Source: a virus
DNA: 44,584 bases
IMG/VR virus record: IMGVR_UViG_3300033388_002580
Span: 1 to 44,584 of that record
Strand: one strand, 5' to 3'
The translations under genes were made by a program, and so were the position numbers. Within the stretch, counting starts at the first letter, position 1. Every line of letters starts with the position of its first letter. This document shows positions 25,570 through 32,824 of the stretch, piece after piece. Under the pieces are notes generated by a model. The model ran no database searches. It saw nothing but the letters and a program-made list of their open reading frames with translations, and had not been told where the DNA came from.

Positions 25570-25648
25570 TCTGTTTCTTGTTGATGTCCTTATCCACCTT
25601 ATGCACTTGGGCTGCATAATTGATTCGGCGCATCTTCTTTACAGCCAT
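25496..25648 (-). CDS. Very small basic protein (50 aa)
   Basis: ATG 25648 is preceded by AGGAGCTAGTC, a strong ribosome binding site. The peptide begins MAVKKMRRINYAAQV and is rich in K, R and N throughout. It lies one frame off the next gene and overlaps it by up to 74 bp. It is one of three consecutive tiny genes after the large terminase gene. Confidence 0.5.
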   Translation of the reverse strand: MAVKKMRRINYAAQVHKVDKDINKKQNGYEFSNGRNFKDPEKNGGAYRQP

Positions 25649-25650
25649 GA

Positions 25651-25764
25651 CTAGCTCCTATGTAGCGCAGGGGGATGGAATCGAACCATCATCTTCCTAC
25701 CGTCGTAGGTACTCTTGCCAAAGAGCTTCACCCCGCATGGGTCATTTATGGCTATTTTAGACAC
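25651..25764 (-). CDS. Very small protein (37 aa) with GTG start
   Basis: GTG 25764 follows CGGAGAAC, the same ribosome-binding sequence used before many genes of this phage, although the spacing here is short. The peptide includes NDPCGVKLFGKSTYDGRK. Its stop TAG lies within the ribosome binding site for the next gene. A tRNA-like fold overlaps this frame (see rejected items); the coding reading tiles better with its neighbours. Confidence 0.4.
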   Translation of the reverse strand: MSKIAINDPCGVKLFGKSTYDGRKMMVRFHPPALHRS

Positions 25765-25772
25765 GTTCTCCG

Positions 25773-25847
25773 CTAATAGCTAGGTTTTTGCCTTGATCTT
25801 GATGGCTTCCTTGGGGGGCGTTTATTGTGCTTTTTGTCTTTTGGCAT
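25773..25847 (-). CDS. Tiny very basic peptide (24 aa)
   Basis: ATG 25847 follows CCGGAGGAATAACA, one of the strongest ribosome binding sites in the window, and it overlaps the end of the large terminase gene. The 24-residue product is extremely basic, starting MPKDKKHNKRPPRKPS. It is probably translated. A DNA- or RNA-binding role would fit its charge, but that is inference. Confidence 0.45.
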   Translation of the reverse strand: MPKDKKHNKRPPRKPSRSRQKPSY

Positions 25848-25849
25848 TG

Positions 25850-27496
25850 TTATTCCTCCGGGGTGGGCATTACATCCTGTTCGTTAAAGATCATTGGGGG
25901 GACTGGTTCCATATCGTAGAAGCGTGACATGGCGTCGAGCATATCCTTCTTCGTGGTATTGGGAAAGTATTGGTACTCATTACGCCGAGTCCATTCCACA
26001 ACGTCGTAGACCTTCTTGTTCTCATTTGTTCGCAGTATGCGCTTGGCGATCAGGTACCCCTGTCCTCTGGCCTCTGCGTCCCGCTGCATTGAGGTAAGAC
26101 CATTGTTGTTCTTGTCATGGTAGGGGTAAAAGAACTTCCAGTTCTTGTGGTCAGGGATTAAACGTCGGATACGGTTGTCTTTGGCCTGGGAGTTCTCGCG
26201 CACCCAGTTTACTTCGGTGATCTCGAAGGTGCATTTTTCAAGGCGCATCATGGTCTGGAAGTGTTCAATATCAGACTGGGCGCCGTACTTCTCATAGCCC
26301 ACAGACACAGACTGTATTCCAGGTTGCCTGACCCAGTGGTTACGCATGTTCTTGAGCATGATCCAGCGTTCATCGAGGCTCATCTTGTGGACAGCGCCAT
26401 CAAGTAGGTATTTGTTAAAGGCAGAGTCCATGCCTATGACGGCGAATGCGGTGTTAGACGAGCCTTTAGCCTTGCTGCCAGCATAGTCTCCAAGAATGTA
26501 AACATTGAGCGTCATGGGGCGTATTTCGTACATCCGGCGCCACTCTGGTTTGAACTCCTGCTGTGACCCTGCCGAGGGGTTAAGGAGCTGTTGACAGGCA
26601 ATGATGTACTCCGAGGACTTGGATTTCTTGTCTTCCCATACCTCTGGGGTTAGAAACACCGGTACTCCGTCTATGGTCCCATCCTCTGTCGCGGGGTATA
26701 TCCGGGGCTTCAGGGCTTCCATGTCCAACAATTGCCCGTAGGTATCGGCGAAGTCATACCGCGTGCCGGCATGCCATTGGCGCCGTGAGTCTGATCGCAT
26801 GAGGTTCTGGCCTATGAACCAGGCATCACTGGTCTTCTCGATCTGTTCCGCGGTACCCACTGATTTCAGGGTCACAATGTCATCAAATATCATCAGCATG
26901 TAGTGCTTACTTGTAGGCTGACCGTCTACCAGCCCCCAGGGTTCGATAGTGTATTCCTTGGGGTTTGTCTCGCGCATAACGAGGATACCGTTCTGGCTTG
27001 ACCACGATTTAGACTGTCTTTGTGGTTCCGGGTAGAAGATATGCGGATACAAGGCCGGGAGCCTGATGTTTGTCTCAAGCTCCGTCATTATCTGGTTAAG
27101 GAAGGCGCTGGCGATGTTCTTGGTATGGCTGAACAGCCCTATCGTGATGTCTGGGTTCTTGATGATTTCTTGGATGGAGCCGGCAAAGGTAATCCACGTG
27201 GACTTGTAGTGGTCCCGCGCCCACAAGTCGAGATATCCGTCTGGGTCTGCTTCAATCTCTCTGGCTCTTTCGTATTGCCACGGATGTATCGCATCAGGTC
27301 TGTTCAGGATATGAGTCAAGAGAAAGAAGCGATCGTACTTGGCAAGCTCCCCTATTACCCAGTCATCGCAGTCCGGGTCTTGTGCGGTATTTCGGTAGAA
27401 GGCCAGTGCTTCTTTCATGGTGGCGCCGTGTAACCATGGTATGGCCTGGTCTACAAAGGACTGGTTCGGGTTGTCATACGACAGTGCATTCGCCAT
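25850..27496 (-). CDS. terL: Terminase large subunit
   Basis: The 548-residue protein has an ATPase domain with a degenerate Walker A (ARDHYKST, residues 93-100) and a Walker B (MLMIFDDIV, 200-208). The C-terminal nuclease domain has a first acidic residue in YILGDYAGS (D337) and a late one in KKDMLDAMSRF. It drives DNA into the prohead and cuts the concatemer. The start overlaps the small-subunit gene by 23 bp. A headful (pac) mechanism would fit P22-like relatives and a circularly closing contig, but is not proven. Confidence 0.92.
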   Translation of the reverse strand: MANALSYDNPNQSFVDQAIPWLHGATMKEALAFYRNTAQDPDCDDWVIGELAKYDRFFLLTHILNRPDAIHPWQYERAREIEADPDGYLDLWARDHYKSTWITFAGSIQEIIKNPDITIGLFSHTKNIASAFLNQIMTELETNIRLPALYPHIFYPEPQRQSKSWSSQNGILVMRETNPKEYTIEPWGLVDGQPTSKHYMLMIFDDIVTLKSVGTAEQIEKTSDAWFIGQNLMRSDSRRQWHAGTRYDFADTYGQLLDMEALKPRIYPATEDGTIDGVPVFLTPEVWEDKKSKSSEYIIACQQLLNPSAGSQQEFKPEWRRMYEIRPMTLNVYILGDYAGSKAKGSSNTAFAVIGMDSAFNKYLLDGAVHKMSLDERWIMLKNMRNHWVRQPGIQSVSVGYEKYGAQSDIEHFQTMMRLEKCTFEITEVNWVRENSQAKDNRIRRLIPDHKNWKFFYPYHDKNNNGLTSMQRDAEARGQGYLIAKRILRTNENKKVYDVVEWTRRNEYQYFPNTTKKDMLDAMSRFYDMEPVPPMIFNEQDVMPTPEE

Positions 27497-28085
27497 CTAT
27501 TACTCGGGCTTTCTTGGTGATTTCTTTGAAATCCAGGCTGTTCGCTACTGGCGCGGTATTGGTTTCCTCGGTTTGTCCCTTCTTGGTGATTATCAGCTCG
27601 ATAACGTCCTTGATGAGTCCAGAGGCTTTGCCCAGGTCAGTGAGTACGGATTGCTTGTTGAACAGCTTATAGCTGAATGTACCATCAGGATTGTGTTTTA
27701 CTTCCTGTATGGCAGCGGATAAGTCTCGTTCTAGTTTATGTACTGCGATGAGTTTACCGTCCTCATCATAGAAGTCTGCCGCGTTTACAAAGCACAGGCG
27801 TTTGAACTCCAACAGAATGCGCTCGGCGGAGATTTCGTTATTTTCCTTTTTCCCTCTCTCTGCTCGTTCTTCCTTCTTATTCACAGATATCAGTGCGGCC
27901 TCTGTCCTCTTAGCAATGTAAGAAGCTACATTAGCTTTCTTTAATAAGCGACATGCGCAAGCACTGGCTGCTTCTATCTTCTTGCAGTTGGTATATATCT
28001 TCATGTAAAGCACCGCATGTGATTTCTTCGGGTGCTTTATTACCAGTGTGATAAAGGCAAGTTGCTTGGGGGTTAGTTTCTTCAT
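27474..28085 (-). CDS. terS: Terminase small subunit
   Basis: The 203-residue protein begins LTPKQLAFITLVIKHPKKSH followed by ACACRLLKKANVASYIAKRT. This is the Terminase_2 pattern of a DNA-binding HTH next to a helical region. A central charged helix follows, then a C-terminal beta part near residues 120-150. It recognises the packaging site and loads the large subunit, which is encoded immediately downstream with a 23-bp overlap. Confidence 0.8.
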   Translation of the reverse strand: MKKLTPKQLAFITLVIKHPKKSHAVLYMKIYTNCKKIEAASACACRLLKKANVASYIAKRTEAALISVNKKEERAERGKKENNEISAERILLEFKRLCFVNAADFYDEDGKLIAVHKLERDLSAAIQEVKHNPDGTFSYKLFNKQSVLTDLGKASGLIKDVIELIITKKGQTEETNTAPVANSLDFKEITKKARVIDGECTVV

Positions 28086-28095
28086 CGGTGCAGCT

Positions 28096-28362
28096 TCACA
28101 TCACCAATTCACGGTATTTATTATCACGCTCTACAATAACCCCGCCATCCCGAGTTAAGAAACACACTTGCCATAATACTGTTGGCCTGCCAGCCCACCA
28201 TGTAATAGCCCCTGTAAGCTCTACGTAGCATTCAACATCATTACCGATGCGTAGACCATTCACGGCTATGGGTATCTGGCCCTGTGAGTCTGCTAGTGGT
28301 TTCCCTGATTTGATTAACGCCATATTAGCGTCTGTGTGCAACTTCTTGAGGTTGTATGCCAT
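28096..28362 (-). CDS. Small hypothetical protein (88 aa)
   Basis: The start ATG 28362 is set by GGAGGAACAA directly upstream; an upstream in-frame start at 28374 would bury that site. The protein is beta-rich with VECYVELTGAITWWAGRPTV and ends YRELVM. It lies between a secreted-type protein and the small terminase. No family is recognised. Confidence 0.55.
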   Translation of the reverse strand: MAYNLKKLHTDANMALIKSGKPLADSQGQIPIAVNGLRIGNDVECYVELTGAITWWAGRPTVLWQVCFLTRDGGVIVERDNKYRELVM

Positions 28363-28390
28363 TTGTTCCTCCACGCCTCTCGGTAGCGGT

Positions 28391-28780
28391 TTAGCTTTTA
28401 GTGATAGTCAGTATTGTGCCATTTTTTATAGCTCTGTTCACGGGGTATTGCCACCAGATAATACATCTTGCTTGTCTGGGGTCTTTTTCTCCGGTGTAGT
28501 GGCCTATGGTGATGTTATGTACGTGGGCCTGGACTATCATGAATGCGGTGCCTTTGGGTAAGGTCTTTTTGGCGTGTCGGATAAGGAATGCCTTGTTTAT
28601 CTTTCGTACAACAGCGCAGCTTTTTGTGGAAGCCATTCCCACTACTTTGTATTTTGTGGGGTCAAAGGTTTTGGTTTGTTTGTACTTTTCAAGGGTGATT
28701 GTTTTCTTGGGGTGGCCATTGCTGGCCAGTACCATGACCGGTATCGCAATAATAACCAGTATGAAGGCGAATAACCTCAA
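28391..28780 (-). CDS. Putative secreted or periplasmic protein (129 aa)
   Basis: TTG 28780 overlaps the stop of the upstream gene (TTGA). The first 20 residues (LFAFILVIIAIPVMVLASNG) look like a signal peptide with an AxA-like cleavage region. The mature part is basic with two cysteines (KSCAVV and QARCIIWW) that might form a disulphide. Its role could be in superinfection exclusion or the envelope, but this is not established. Confidence 0.5.
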   Translation of the reverse strand: MRLFAFILVIIAIPVMVLASNGHPKKTITLEKYKQTKTFDPTKYKVVGMASTKSCAVVRKINKAFLIRHAKKTLPKGTAFMIVQAHVHNITIGHYTGEKDPRQARCIIWWQYPVNRAIKNGTILTITKS

Positions 28781-29010
28781 AAGCTGAATTTCCGTTTTTG
28801 CTTTTTAGCTTTACGGCTGGCAGGGGTAGAGCGTACCTTCCTGGGCTTTGGTTCTGGCGTATCAACCCTTGTCGATTCTGCTGTCGTCTGGACTGGGCCA
28901 CCGACTACCGTTTTCCCTTCCATGGTGCCTTCTTCGATACCGCGCTTTCGCCGGAATAGGCGTCCTATCGATTCGTCGCGCTTTTTAGGTTTCTTTTCGT
29001 CATCTGCCAT
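28777..29010 (-). CDS. Small disordered basic protein (77 aa)
   Basis: This is a Lys/Arg/Pro-rich protein (KKPKKRDESIGRLFRRKRG at the N-terminus, SRKAKKQKRKFSF at the end) without a hydrophobic core. The ribosome binding site is strong (AACGGAGAAACGAC then ATG). It is the first gene after the terminator at 29045-29072, and so the first gene of the late block. A regulator or nucleic-acid-binding role is possible but unproven. Confidence 0.5.
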   Translation of the reverse strand: MADDEKKPKKRDESIGRLFRRKRGIEEGTMEGKTVVGGPVQTTAESTRVDTPEPKPRKVRSTPASRKAKKQKRKFSF

Positions 29011-29034
29011 GTCGTTTCTCCGTTATCTACCCAT

Positions 29035-29040
29035 AGTATA
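29035..29040 (-). promoter_or_regulatory. Possible -10 element just after the terminator
   Basis: On the minus strand TATACT (29040-29035) lies 25 bases upstream of the 77-residue gene. The expected -35 region falls in the GC-rich terminator stem and shows no TTGACA-like sequence. It might be an activator-dependent late promoter, or chance. Confidence 0.25.
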
Positions 29041-29041
29041 G

Positions 29042-29072
29042 TGAAAAAGACCCCCCGGCGCTAACCGGGGGC
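29042..29072 (-). terminator. Strong Rho-independent terminator between early/middle and late genes
   Basis: The minus-strand RNA forms a 7-bp all-GC stem CCCCCGG / CCGGGGG (29071-29065 with 29058-29052), with loop UUAGCG, followed by GUCUUUUUC. It lies just after the small membrane-protein gene at 29085-29258. It divides the leftward unit into an upstream replication/recombination part and a downstream packaging/virion part, so late genes need readthrough or a separate promoter. Confidence 0.85.
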
Positions 29073-29084
29073 CAAATCCCTCGT

Positions 29085-29258
29085 CTATCGGGTAGGAGGA
29101 AGGTGACGAGAGTCATTACACTGTATTTTAACGGTCTTGGTGGTGCTTACATGGCCGTTATACATTATGGGGCCGATAACGAAGTGATTGACGAACAGGC
29201 CTAGGCTGAACGAAGCAATGGTGAAAGCGATTAAGTCCCCTCGGGATACCTCAAGCAC
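29085..29258 (-). CDS. Small membrane protein (57 aa)
   Basis: GTG 29258 overlaps the end of the RuvC-like gene by 8 bp and is preceded by CAGGGGAAATACA. The product has one hydrophobic stretch near the N-terminus (LIAFTIASFSLGLFVNHFVI), then a short polar tail. The stop lies 13 bases before the terminator stem, which fits a last gene of an operon. Confidence 0.55.
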   Translation of the reverse strand: MLEVSRGDLIAFTIASFSLGLFVNHFVIGPIMYNGHVSTTKTVKIQCNDSRHLPPTR

Positions 29259-29745
29259 TGTATTTCCCCTGTAAAATAGCTTGATAGGTGAGGGCTACGC
29301 CTAAAGCGGCCCACTCATCTGCCTTGAATCCGTAAAGCGGTCCAGGGTCTTTTTTGGTACCTACCTGAGGGGTTTTACCCCCTCCGGTAGCTGGGTACAG
29401 ATCGAGCAGGGCCTGCCTGATGTTGGAATCCTTGGCCCGTGTGTTGTTGCATAGGAACATTTTTACGTCCTTGCGGTATATCTTACGGTAAGTGCTTTGG
29501 TATGGGTTTTGCCATGCCTCAATGAACCGCCCTATCCAGAGTACAGTCTCGAATATGTCCTTACCGACTGGCATCCCATACGAGGCCACCATTTCAATGC
29601 CAAACCGAACTCCTTGTCTTTTGGTTGTCCTCAAATAATAAATAACGTCCTTGTTGTTAGCTATCTCATGGGAAATGATTTTGCCATCGAATAACTGCAC
29701 CATGGCTGATTGAGTAGTCCCTGGGTCGATTGCGATTATGTTCAC
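29251..29745 (-). CDS. RuvC-like Holliday junction resolvase
   Basis: The 164-residue protein has the RuvC/RNase H-fold pattern: AIDPGTTQSA with D7, FGIEMVASYG with E51, and KADEWAALGVAL with D143. It would cut branched recombination or replication intermediates before packaging. It sits in the recombination-replication block and overlaps the transglycosylase gene by ATGA. The cellular RuvC length is similar (about 170). Confidence 0.8.
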   Translation of the reverse strand: MNIIAIDPGTTQSAMVQLFDGKIISHEIANNKDVIYYLRTTKRQGVRFGIEMVASYGMPVGKDIFETVLWIGRFIEAWQNPYQSTYRKIYRKDVKMFLCNNTRAKDSNIRQALLDLYPATGGGKTPQVGTKKDPGPLYGFKADEWAALGVALTYQAILQGKYSA

Positions 29746-30344
29746 GCCTGATGGTAGCCTTTTAAAACGTCTCTTTGGTATTGAACTGTCACGGGTTTCG
29801 GACGTAAGAAGGCAGGTTCCCCACCATGATACCCTCGGACTCCTGCTTTTAAATCTCCGCCAAGACGGGTGTAATGAGCAAGAATATATGCACTGGCATG
29901 AATGTTAATCTCGGGGTCATATAAATCTTTCGCTGATTTCACGAAAGGAATCTGCCCTCTGGCCCAATACTTCGGCATAATCTGTTGAATCCCTCTGGCT
30001 CCCATGTAACTCAAAGCCTTGGGGTCATAGTTTGATTCAGCGTCCCCAATCCTGACTAATACCATAGGGGTTATTCTAGGGTCGTTTTGGGCTGCTGCTG
30101 CTCTGACATACATTGGAGCAATGTGCTTAGCCCACGCTTCTGAGACTCTTGACCTGTCTTGAATTTCCCTTGCTATTCGGTTCTCGTTCAACTGTTTGGT
30201 GTTAATGACTTGTATATGGTTCGCCAGTTCCGTGTTTGTTTGGTGCATTTCCTCGATAACACCTCTTTGAGAGTACGTGGTGTAAGCGAAGATAAGGTTT
30301 AAAGCTACTGCAAATAAAAGTAAGTTTTTTGTGAGGTTTTTCAT
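29742..30344 (-). CDS. Membrane-anchored lytic transglycosylase
   Basis: The 200-residue protein has an N-terminal hydrophobic segment (LTKNLLLFAVALNLIFAYTT) without a clear cleavage site, then an SLT domain: catalytic E103 in IGDAESNYDP and the family signature GARGIQQIMP (115-124). It cleaves peptidoglycan glycan strands. It lies far from the lysis cassette and is anchored or exported, so it may act in DNA entry, envelope remodelling, or as a signal-arrest-release endolysin. The ribosome binding site is strong (CCAGGAGAACATA). Confidence 0.8.
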   Translation of the reverse strand: MKNLTKNLLLFAVALNLIFAYTTYSQRGVIEEMHQTNTELANHIQVINTKQLNENRIAREIQDRSRVSEAWAKHIAPMYVRAAAAQNDPRITPMVLVRIGDAESNYDPKALSYMGARGIQQIMPKYWARGQIPFVKSAKDLYDPEINIHASAYILAHYTRLGGDLKAGVRGYHGGEPAFLRPKPVTVQYQRDVLKGYHQA

Positions 30345-30382
30345 TATGTTCTCCTGGTTAGTTTATCCTTCTAACACTGCTC

Positions 30383-30577
30383 CTATTGTTCATCTCTTTG
30401 GTTCCATGCTTTGATGGCATAACCATGTAGTCTGTTAAAATTATAGTCGGCATCAAAGCATGTTTTACCTTGCGCATTACAAGTGTGACATCGAACATAC
30501 GACCATGGCTCGTCTACAACCACTTGCAATTCTGCCTCGCCCGAGCCACAAAAAGGACATTTCTTTAATTCATCCAT
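30383..30577 (-). CDS. Lar-family restriction-alleviation-like zinc ribbon
   Basis: The 64-residue protein has CPFCGSGEAELQVV, then VRCHTCNAQG, and the C-terminal AIKAWNQRDE. This is the family pattern of phage Lar proteins, with two CxxC knuckles. Lar of Rac alleviates restriction by type I systems. An analogous anti-restriction role is likely but not proven. Confidence 0.75.
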   Translation of the reverse strand: MDELKKCPFCGSGEAELQVVVDEPWSYVRCHTCNAQGKTCFDADYNFNRLHGYAIKAWNQRDEQ

Positions 30578-30590
30578 AACACCACCACTG

Positions 30591-31076
30591 TTATTGGTCC
30601 TCGATACTTAATGTTGCCTTACATTTTGTTTGATGTGTATAGAACTTCACGCTTATTCCCTCTGGGGTGATTTGTCCTATACGCCGTATCGCTGACAGCA
30701 ATAGTGACTTCTCTGCCAGCTCATTATGTTCTTGCCATTCAGCTTTCTTGGGAGTGAATATTCTATTGCCGCGCACTTCAAGCAAACCCCAGCAGTCAGG
30801 AAGCTCCTCCAGGTCAATCAAGTTCATGGGCGTCATGTAGTACCTAAGTGATGCCATCCCTGTGTCTGGCAGACGTCGAAATGGCTTTTTCCTATCGGAC
30901 AGGAAATCAGAACGCGACGCCTTGCACTCAATGAGTGTAGCCTGGCTCCCATACCATCCAATGGCGTCTGCTTCCTCGCCGGTCGCCATTTCAGTGATGA
31001 CAAGACAGTGCTTGCGCTTTAGCCAAGATGCGGCCTTTTTTACCAGATCATCGTGAGTCACGACAACACACTCCAT
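30591..31076 (-). CDS. PD-(D/E)XK nuclease-fold protein
   Basis: The 161-residue protein contains EADAIGWYGSQATLIECKASRSDFLSD across its core, broken here as EADAIGW then LIECKASRSDF. That is the acidic residue plus E-x-K motif typical of the VRR-NUC / MmcB-like nuclease fold. It may process DNA ends or act in repair. A restriction-like function cannot be excluded. Its start overlaps the 28-residue membrane peptide gene. Confidence 0.7.
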   Translation of the reverse strand: MECVVVTHDDLVKKAASWLKRKHCLVITEMATGEEADAIGWYGSQATLIECKASRSDFLSDRKKPFRRLPDTGMASLRYYMTPMNLIDLEELPDCWGLLEVRGNRIFTPKKAEWQEHNELAEKSLLLSAIRRIGQITPEGISVKFYTHQTKCKATLSIEDQ

Positions 31077-31144
31077 ATAGCGATAGTTATTAATATCATT
31101 ACCAAAATGCTGAGAGCAAGCCCGAAATTTGATAATTTATTCAT
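31058..31144 (-). CDS. Tiny membrane peptide (28 aa)
   Basis: ATG 31144 overlaps the stop of the HNH gene (ATGA). The peptide has one hydrophobic segment (LALSILVMILITIAIWSVL). Its stop overlaps the start region of the PD-(D/E)XK gene, so the three genes are chained. It is probably a single-pass inner membrane peptide. Confidence 0.55.
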   Translation of the reverse strand: MNKLSNFGLALSILVMILITIAIWSVLS

Positions 31145-31641
31145 GTCATGAGTCCGTGATTGGGATGGAAGCCATATTTTGTATCAGCGGCCTTTCGGGC
31201 CTCAATAGCGTCGGATTTTTCAATAAACTGACCGAGGTATTTGCTCTCTCCGTTAATTTGGATTTGCGCTTCCCATTTACTGCTGGCTTTATCCCAGTGC
31301 ACACCTACACAGCCAGAAGTATTGTCGCTCCGCATCGACTGATTTCTCAGGTTCATTGTCTGATCTGCTTCGCGCAGGTTCTTCCAACGATTATCGTCCT
31401 TAATGTGATTTATGTGGTCGCACTGATCGGCAGGAAAACTGCCTGTCATGTACAAAAATGCGAGCCTGTGGGCAAAACAGAGTCTGCCATCAACCATGAT
31501 TATGATGTAGCCATAAGGGGTCAAGGTTCCGGCAACAGTACCGACCTTCCCATTGCCAGCGGAAACCAGCCGAGTAAAAATCCCTGTTCCGGCATCGTAA
31601 TGCAAAACCTCTTTCAGCCTATTCTGGGTTAAATTACTCAT
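31141..31641 (-). CDS. HNH endonuclease with AP2 domain (homing type)
   Basis: The 166-residue protein has the HNH_3 core CDHINHIKDDNRWKNLREAD (with H76, H79 and N84 visible), then an AP2-like DNA-binding domain: SGCVGVHWDKASSKWEAQIQ to YLGQFIEKSDAIEARKAADT. This composition is typical of free-standing phage homing endonucleases, which spread to allelic sites in related phages. It sits between unrelated small genes and may be a late arrival. Confidence 0.85.
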   Translation of the reverse strand: MSNLTQNRLKEVLHYDAGTGIFTRLVSAGNGKVGTVAGTLTPYGYIIIMVDGRLCFAHRLAFLYMTGSFPADQCDHINHIKDDNRWKNLREADQTMNLRNQSMRSDNTSGCVGVHWDKASSKWEAQIQINGESKYLGQFIEKSDAIEARKAADTKYGFHPNHGLMT

Positions 31642-31658
31642 ATCACCACCTACAGTCT

Positions 31659-31946
31659 TTACATAGTTTCATGTTCTGGTCTCCATATACAATCATCCCA
31701 AGAGACTACATCGTTAGCGTCGTCTTTGGGGGGTTTCTTTTTGCGGAGTTCGTATGGTTCAGCAATACAATCTAAGTCCCCATCTACATCTATTTTATAA
31801 CAAAGGCTACAGCCGGATACATTCTCTCTATCCCAATCCCACCATCGCCTCTTTCTCAGTGGGCCTATTATTTCTACTTCCTTTAAATGCCACTTTTCTC
31901 CGGGGTTGTAGAAAATTGCTATTTCTCTAATACTAAATTTATCCAC
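31659..31946 (-). CDS. Small hypothetical protein (95 aa)
   Basis: The protein has many charged and aromatic residues (RKRRWWDWDRENVSGCSLCY), with a CxxC and further Cys/His (DCIAEPY, CIWRPEH). It may bind metal. It overlaps the upstream gene by 8 bp. No family is recognised. Confidence 0.5.
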   Translation of the reverse strand: MDKFSIREIAIFYNPGEKWHLKEVEIIGPLRKRRWWDWDRENVSGCSLCYKIDVDGDLDCIAEPYELRKKKPPKDDANDVVSWDDCIWRPEHETM

Positions 31947-32259
31947 TGATACCTACCTTCCGCCTCAAGGTGCGGATGTCTTCATTCCAAGGGTTTTTGG
32001 GGGGTGGGAGTCCATGCTCTTCGAATGAGCGAGCAATCATAGTGTTTATCTGCTGCTCCACGAAACTGTTGAATATCTCGGCATTGTCTACAGTCTGAGG
32101 GCATTGCAGGGCTTTTAAGTGCCACATACAGTAATACTTGGCCCCTGGTCCTGTCTGGTAGCTGACTGTCCCGGGCATCTGGCAACGGTGTACGCCTCTT
32201 ACCCATGCGCAGTTATGGTCTATGACTCTATCAGACGTTCGCGATGTAGAGTTGCCCAT
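31939..32259 (-). CDS. Small Cys/His-rich protein (106 aa)
   Basis: The N-terminal part has HNCAWVRGVHRCQMPGTVSY then KYYCMWHLKAL, a cluster of Cys/His residues that suggests a zinc-binding fold. A helical C-terminus follows. It overlaps the P-like helicase-loader gene by 29 bp. Similar proteins are encoded beside replication genes in phages, but the function is unknown. Confidence 0.5.
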   Translation of the reverse strand: MGNSTSRTSDRVIDHNCAWVRGVHRCQMPGTVSYQTGPGAKYYCMWHLKALQCPQTVDNAEIFNSFVEQQINTMIARSFEEHGLPPPKNPWNEDIRTLRRKVGISG

Positions 32260-32824
32260 CTTTCCCCTCCGTCGTGTAGTAGTTCAGTTCTTCCATGGCG
32301 GCCTCAACCAGCATTTTCTCGACCACGACTTTGTAAGCTCTGTCGAATATGGGTTTCATTTTCTTAATGGAGCCTGTGCGTAATTCAAATACCCCGATAA
32401 GGTTTACAGCTCTTTGTACGGCTTCCGGTCTGGTGCCGCTGTTGCTGCGTACTGTAGCGAGCTGGTATGCGGTATCTCGATCGGGGATGCCAAGGTCTTT
32501 CTCTGAAGGCAGGCACATGGCGCGGAACTCGGGAAGGTTAGGTGGCCACGGGTCTTCCCGGGTAACGCATCTGGAAAGCCCTACTCCGAGCTGGGCCGGC
32601 GCCAGGTCTGAAAGCCCTCGGTACCAAGTACCGTCATCGATATCCCCGTAAGAACTTGTCCACTTGTGGCCGTACATCTTCGACATAGTTAGCCAGAGCT
32701 TATCAATGTCGTCGGAACTGGCCATCAAGATAAGGGGCTTGGCTGGCTTCTCGCCTTTCGATGGCATCCTGCACTTTACTGTTCGCATCATTCGCTCGGC
32801 GTTTCGGATTAGTTTGTTGTCCAT
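32231..32824 (-). CDS. Replication protein P-like helicase loader
   Basis: The 197-residue protein has MYGHKWTSSYGDIDDGTWYR, LGVGLSRCVTREDPWPPNLP and EFRAMC, the pattern of the lambda P family. These proteins deliver DnaB helicase to the initiation complex. The start ATG 32824 has CCAAAGGAGATAACA upstream. Its first 40 codons overlap the end of the O-like gene in another frame (122 bp). Confidence 0.8.
   Translation of the reverse strand: MDNKLIRNAERMMRTVKCRMPSKGEKPAKPLILMASSDDIDKLWLTMSKMYGHKWTSSYGDIDDGTWYRGLSDLAPAQLGVGLSRCVTREDPWPPNLPEFRAMCLPSEKDLGIPDRDTAYQLATVRSNSGTRPEAVQRAVNLIGVFELRTGSIKKMKPIFDRAYKVVVEKMLVEAAMEELNYYTTEGKDGQLYIANV

Noticed and set aside
25666-25736. tRNA-like cloverleaf on the minus strand (T-arm GATGG-TTCGATT-CCATC, acceptor GCGGGG/CCCTGC, D-arm-like GCTC...GAGT)
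   Set aside because: The anticodon arm folds only as CCTAC-GACG-GTAGG with a 4-base loop (or a 6-base loop with a 4-bp stem), the acceptor has a mismatch, and the spacing before the D-arm is off by one. The same bases fit a 37-codon frame with a CGGAGAAC site that tiles with its neighbours. A degenerate tRNA is not fully excluded.
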